Positions 5,214 through 5,590 of a stretch of DNA of 5,590 nt are shown piece after piece. The DNA comes from an uncultured Bacilli bacterium (GTDB taxonomy: Bacteria > Bacillota_I > Bacilli_A > RF39 > UBA660): the NCBI GenBank assembly GCA_944351315.1, contig CALVPL010000046.1:1-5590 (forward strand). The letters are read 5' to 3'. A model generated the notes under the pieces. It was not told the origin of the DNA. It made no database searches and saw nothing but the letters and a program-made list of their open reading frames with translations. The first letter of the stretch is position 1; every line of letters begins with the position of its first letter. The translations under genes and the position numbers were made by a program.

Positions 5214-5590
5214 ATGAATCATACAAGGTTAGAAGAATTAAGAGAAGAAAAAGAACTTACAAAAAGAAAAATTGCTGCCGATTTGGGTGTCAGTGATTCT
5301 TTATATGGGCGATGGGAAAATGATCGGTTTTTAATACCGACTAGAAGATTATATCAATTAGGAAATTATTTTCAAGTCAATATTGATTACATTTTAAGAT
5401 TAAGTGATGTAAGAAACTCTTTAGTCAGTGAAGAAAATATTCGTTTGGATTTAGTATCTAAGCGACTTCGAGAGATTCGAGAAGAGTTAAATTTTACCTT
5501 ACGGGAGTTAACAAATAATTTACATACTTCTAGTTCTACTTGGAGTGCTTATGAAACGGGTAAAGTTTTAGTATTGAGTGCTTTTCTTAT
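5214..5590 (+). CDS. Tandem-HTH XRE-family regulator (partial, runs off the edge)
   Basis: 125 complete codons are visible and the frame is open at the window edge. There are two consecutive XRE-type HTH domains. The first (about 4-64) has RLEELREEKELTKRKIAADL, then VSDSLYGRWEND and the closing VNIDYILRLSD. The second (about 84-125) has RLREIREELNFTLRELTNNL, then TSSSTWSAYETGK, and is cut before its end. Its missing end can be guessed from the paralogous remnant at 134-265, where the same region continues to YNYSIDWIIGKT. AGAGG (5199-5203) lies 10 bases before the ATG; an in-frame TTG at 5208 is a less likely start. It is probably a DNA-binding repressor or modulator acting on its own divergent promoter region, though its targets are not shown. 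Two full HTH units in one chain are less common than the single-HTH form. Confidence 0.88.
   Translation, partial: MNHTRLEELREEKELTKRKIAADLGVSDSLYGRWENDRFLIPTRRLYQLGNYFQVNIDYILRLSDVRNSLVSEENIRLDLVSKRLREIREELNFTLRELTNNLHTSSSTWSAYETGKVLVLSAFL

Noticed and set aside
1..5590. CRISPR arrays, tRNA or rRNA genes, insertion sequences, riboswitches
   Set aside because: No regularly spaced repeats, clover-leaf sequence, transposase frame or recognisable aptamer core was seen on either strand.

Overview
The window comes from a low-GC (about 30% by eye), Gram-positive-type bacterium that uses the standard code: TGG encodes Trp and TGA ends a gene. Purine-rich ribosome binding sites, TATAAT boxes and U-tailed hairpins all fit Bacillota. 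A prepilin-style C-terminal tail, a tandem helix-turn-helix regulator and a VanZ-RDD membrane protein suggest an uncultured gut Bacilli/Erysipelotrichia-like lineage. That placement is inference only.

Layout. Positions 1-120 are the last 39 codons of a sensor histidine kinase. Positions 121-368 look empty but hold the 3' tails of two broken genes that point away from each other. On the minus strand is the end of an XRE-type regulator (134-265). On the plus strand is the end of a prepilin-like or surface protein (about 246-332). Each tail keeps its own terminator. This looks like a deletion scar. Positions 369-445 form a dense control region: repeated TTGTCAT boxes, a TATAAT box and a ribosome binding site. 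Next comes a two-gene ABC exporter operon, ATPase 446-1126 and tandem-FtsX permease 1128-3647, ending in a hairpin terminator. A VanZ-RDD fusion membrane protein follows (3743-4834). It overlaps tail to tail by 21 bases with an unrecognised 94-residue protein on the minus strand (4814-5098). At the right edge, divergent from that small gene, starts a tandem-HTH XRE regulator (5214 to the window end). The broken regulator at 134-265 is a paralogue of it.

How the genes fit together. The kinase / ABC ATPase / large FtsX permease / VanZ order matches the cell-envelope defence modules of Bacillota, in which a two-component system senses a peptide or glycopeptide antibiotic and switches on an exporter. 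The TTGTCAT boxes, at 11-12 base spacing and abutting a promoter with no good -35, are the expected target of an OmpR-type response regulator, probably encoded just left of the window. The right-hand pair (small unknown gene plus XRE regulator) looks like a separate, possibly self-regulated unit.

Most notable observations: the two-tailed deletion scar between kinase and transporter, the activator-type promoter that also corrects the ATPase start, and the orphan 94-residue gene with a near-perfect promoter.
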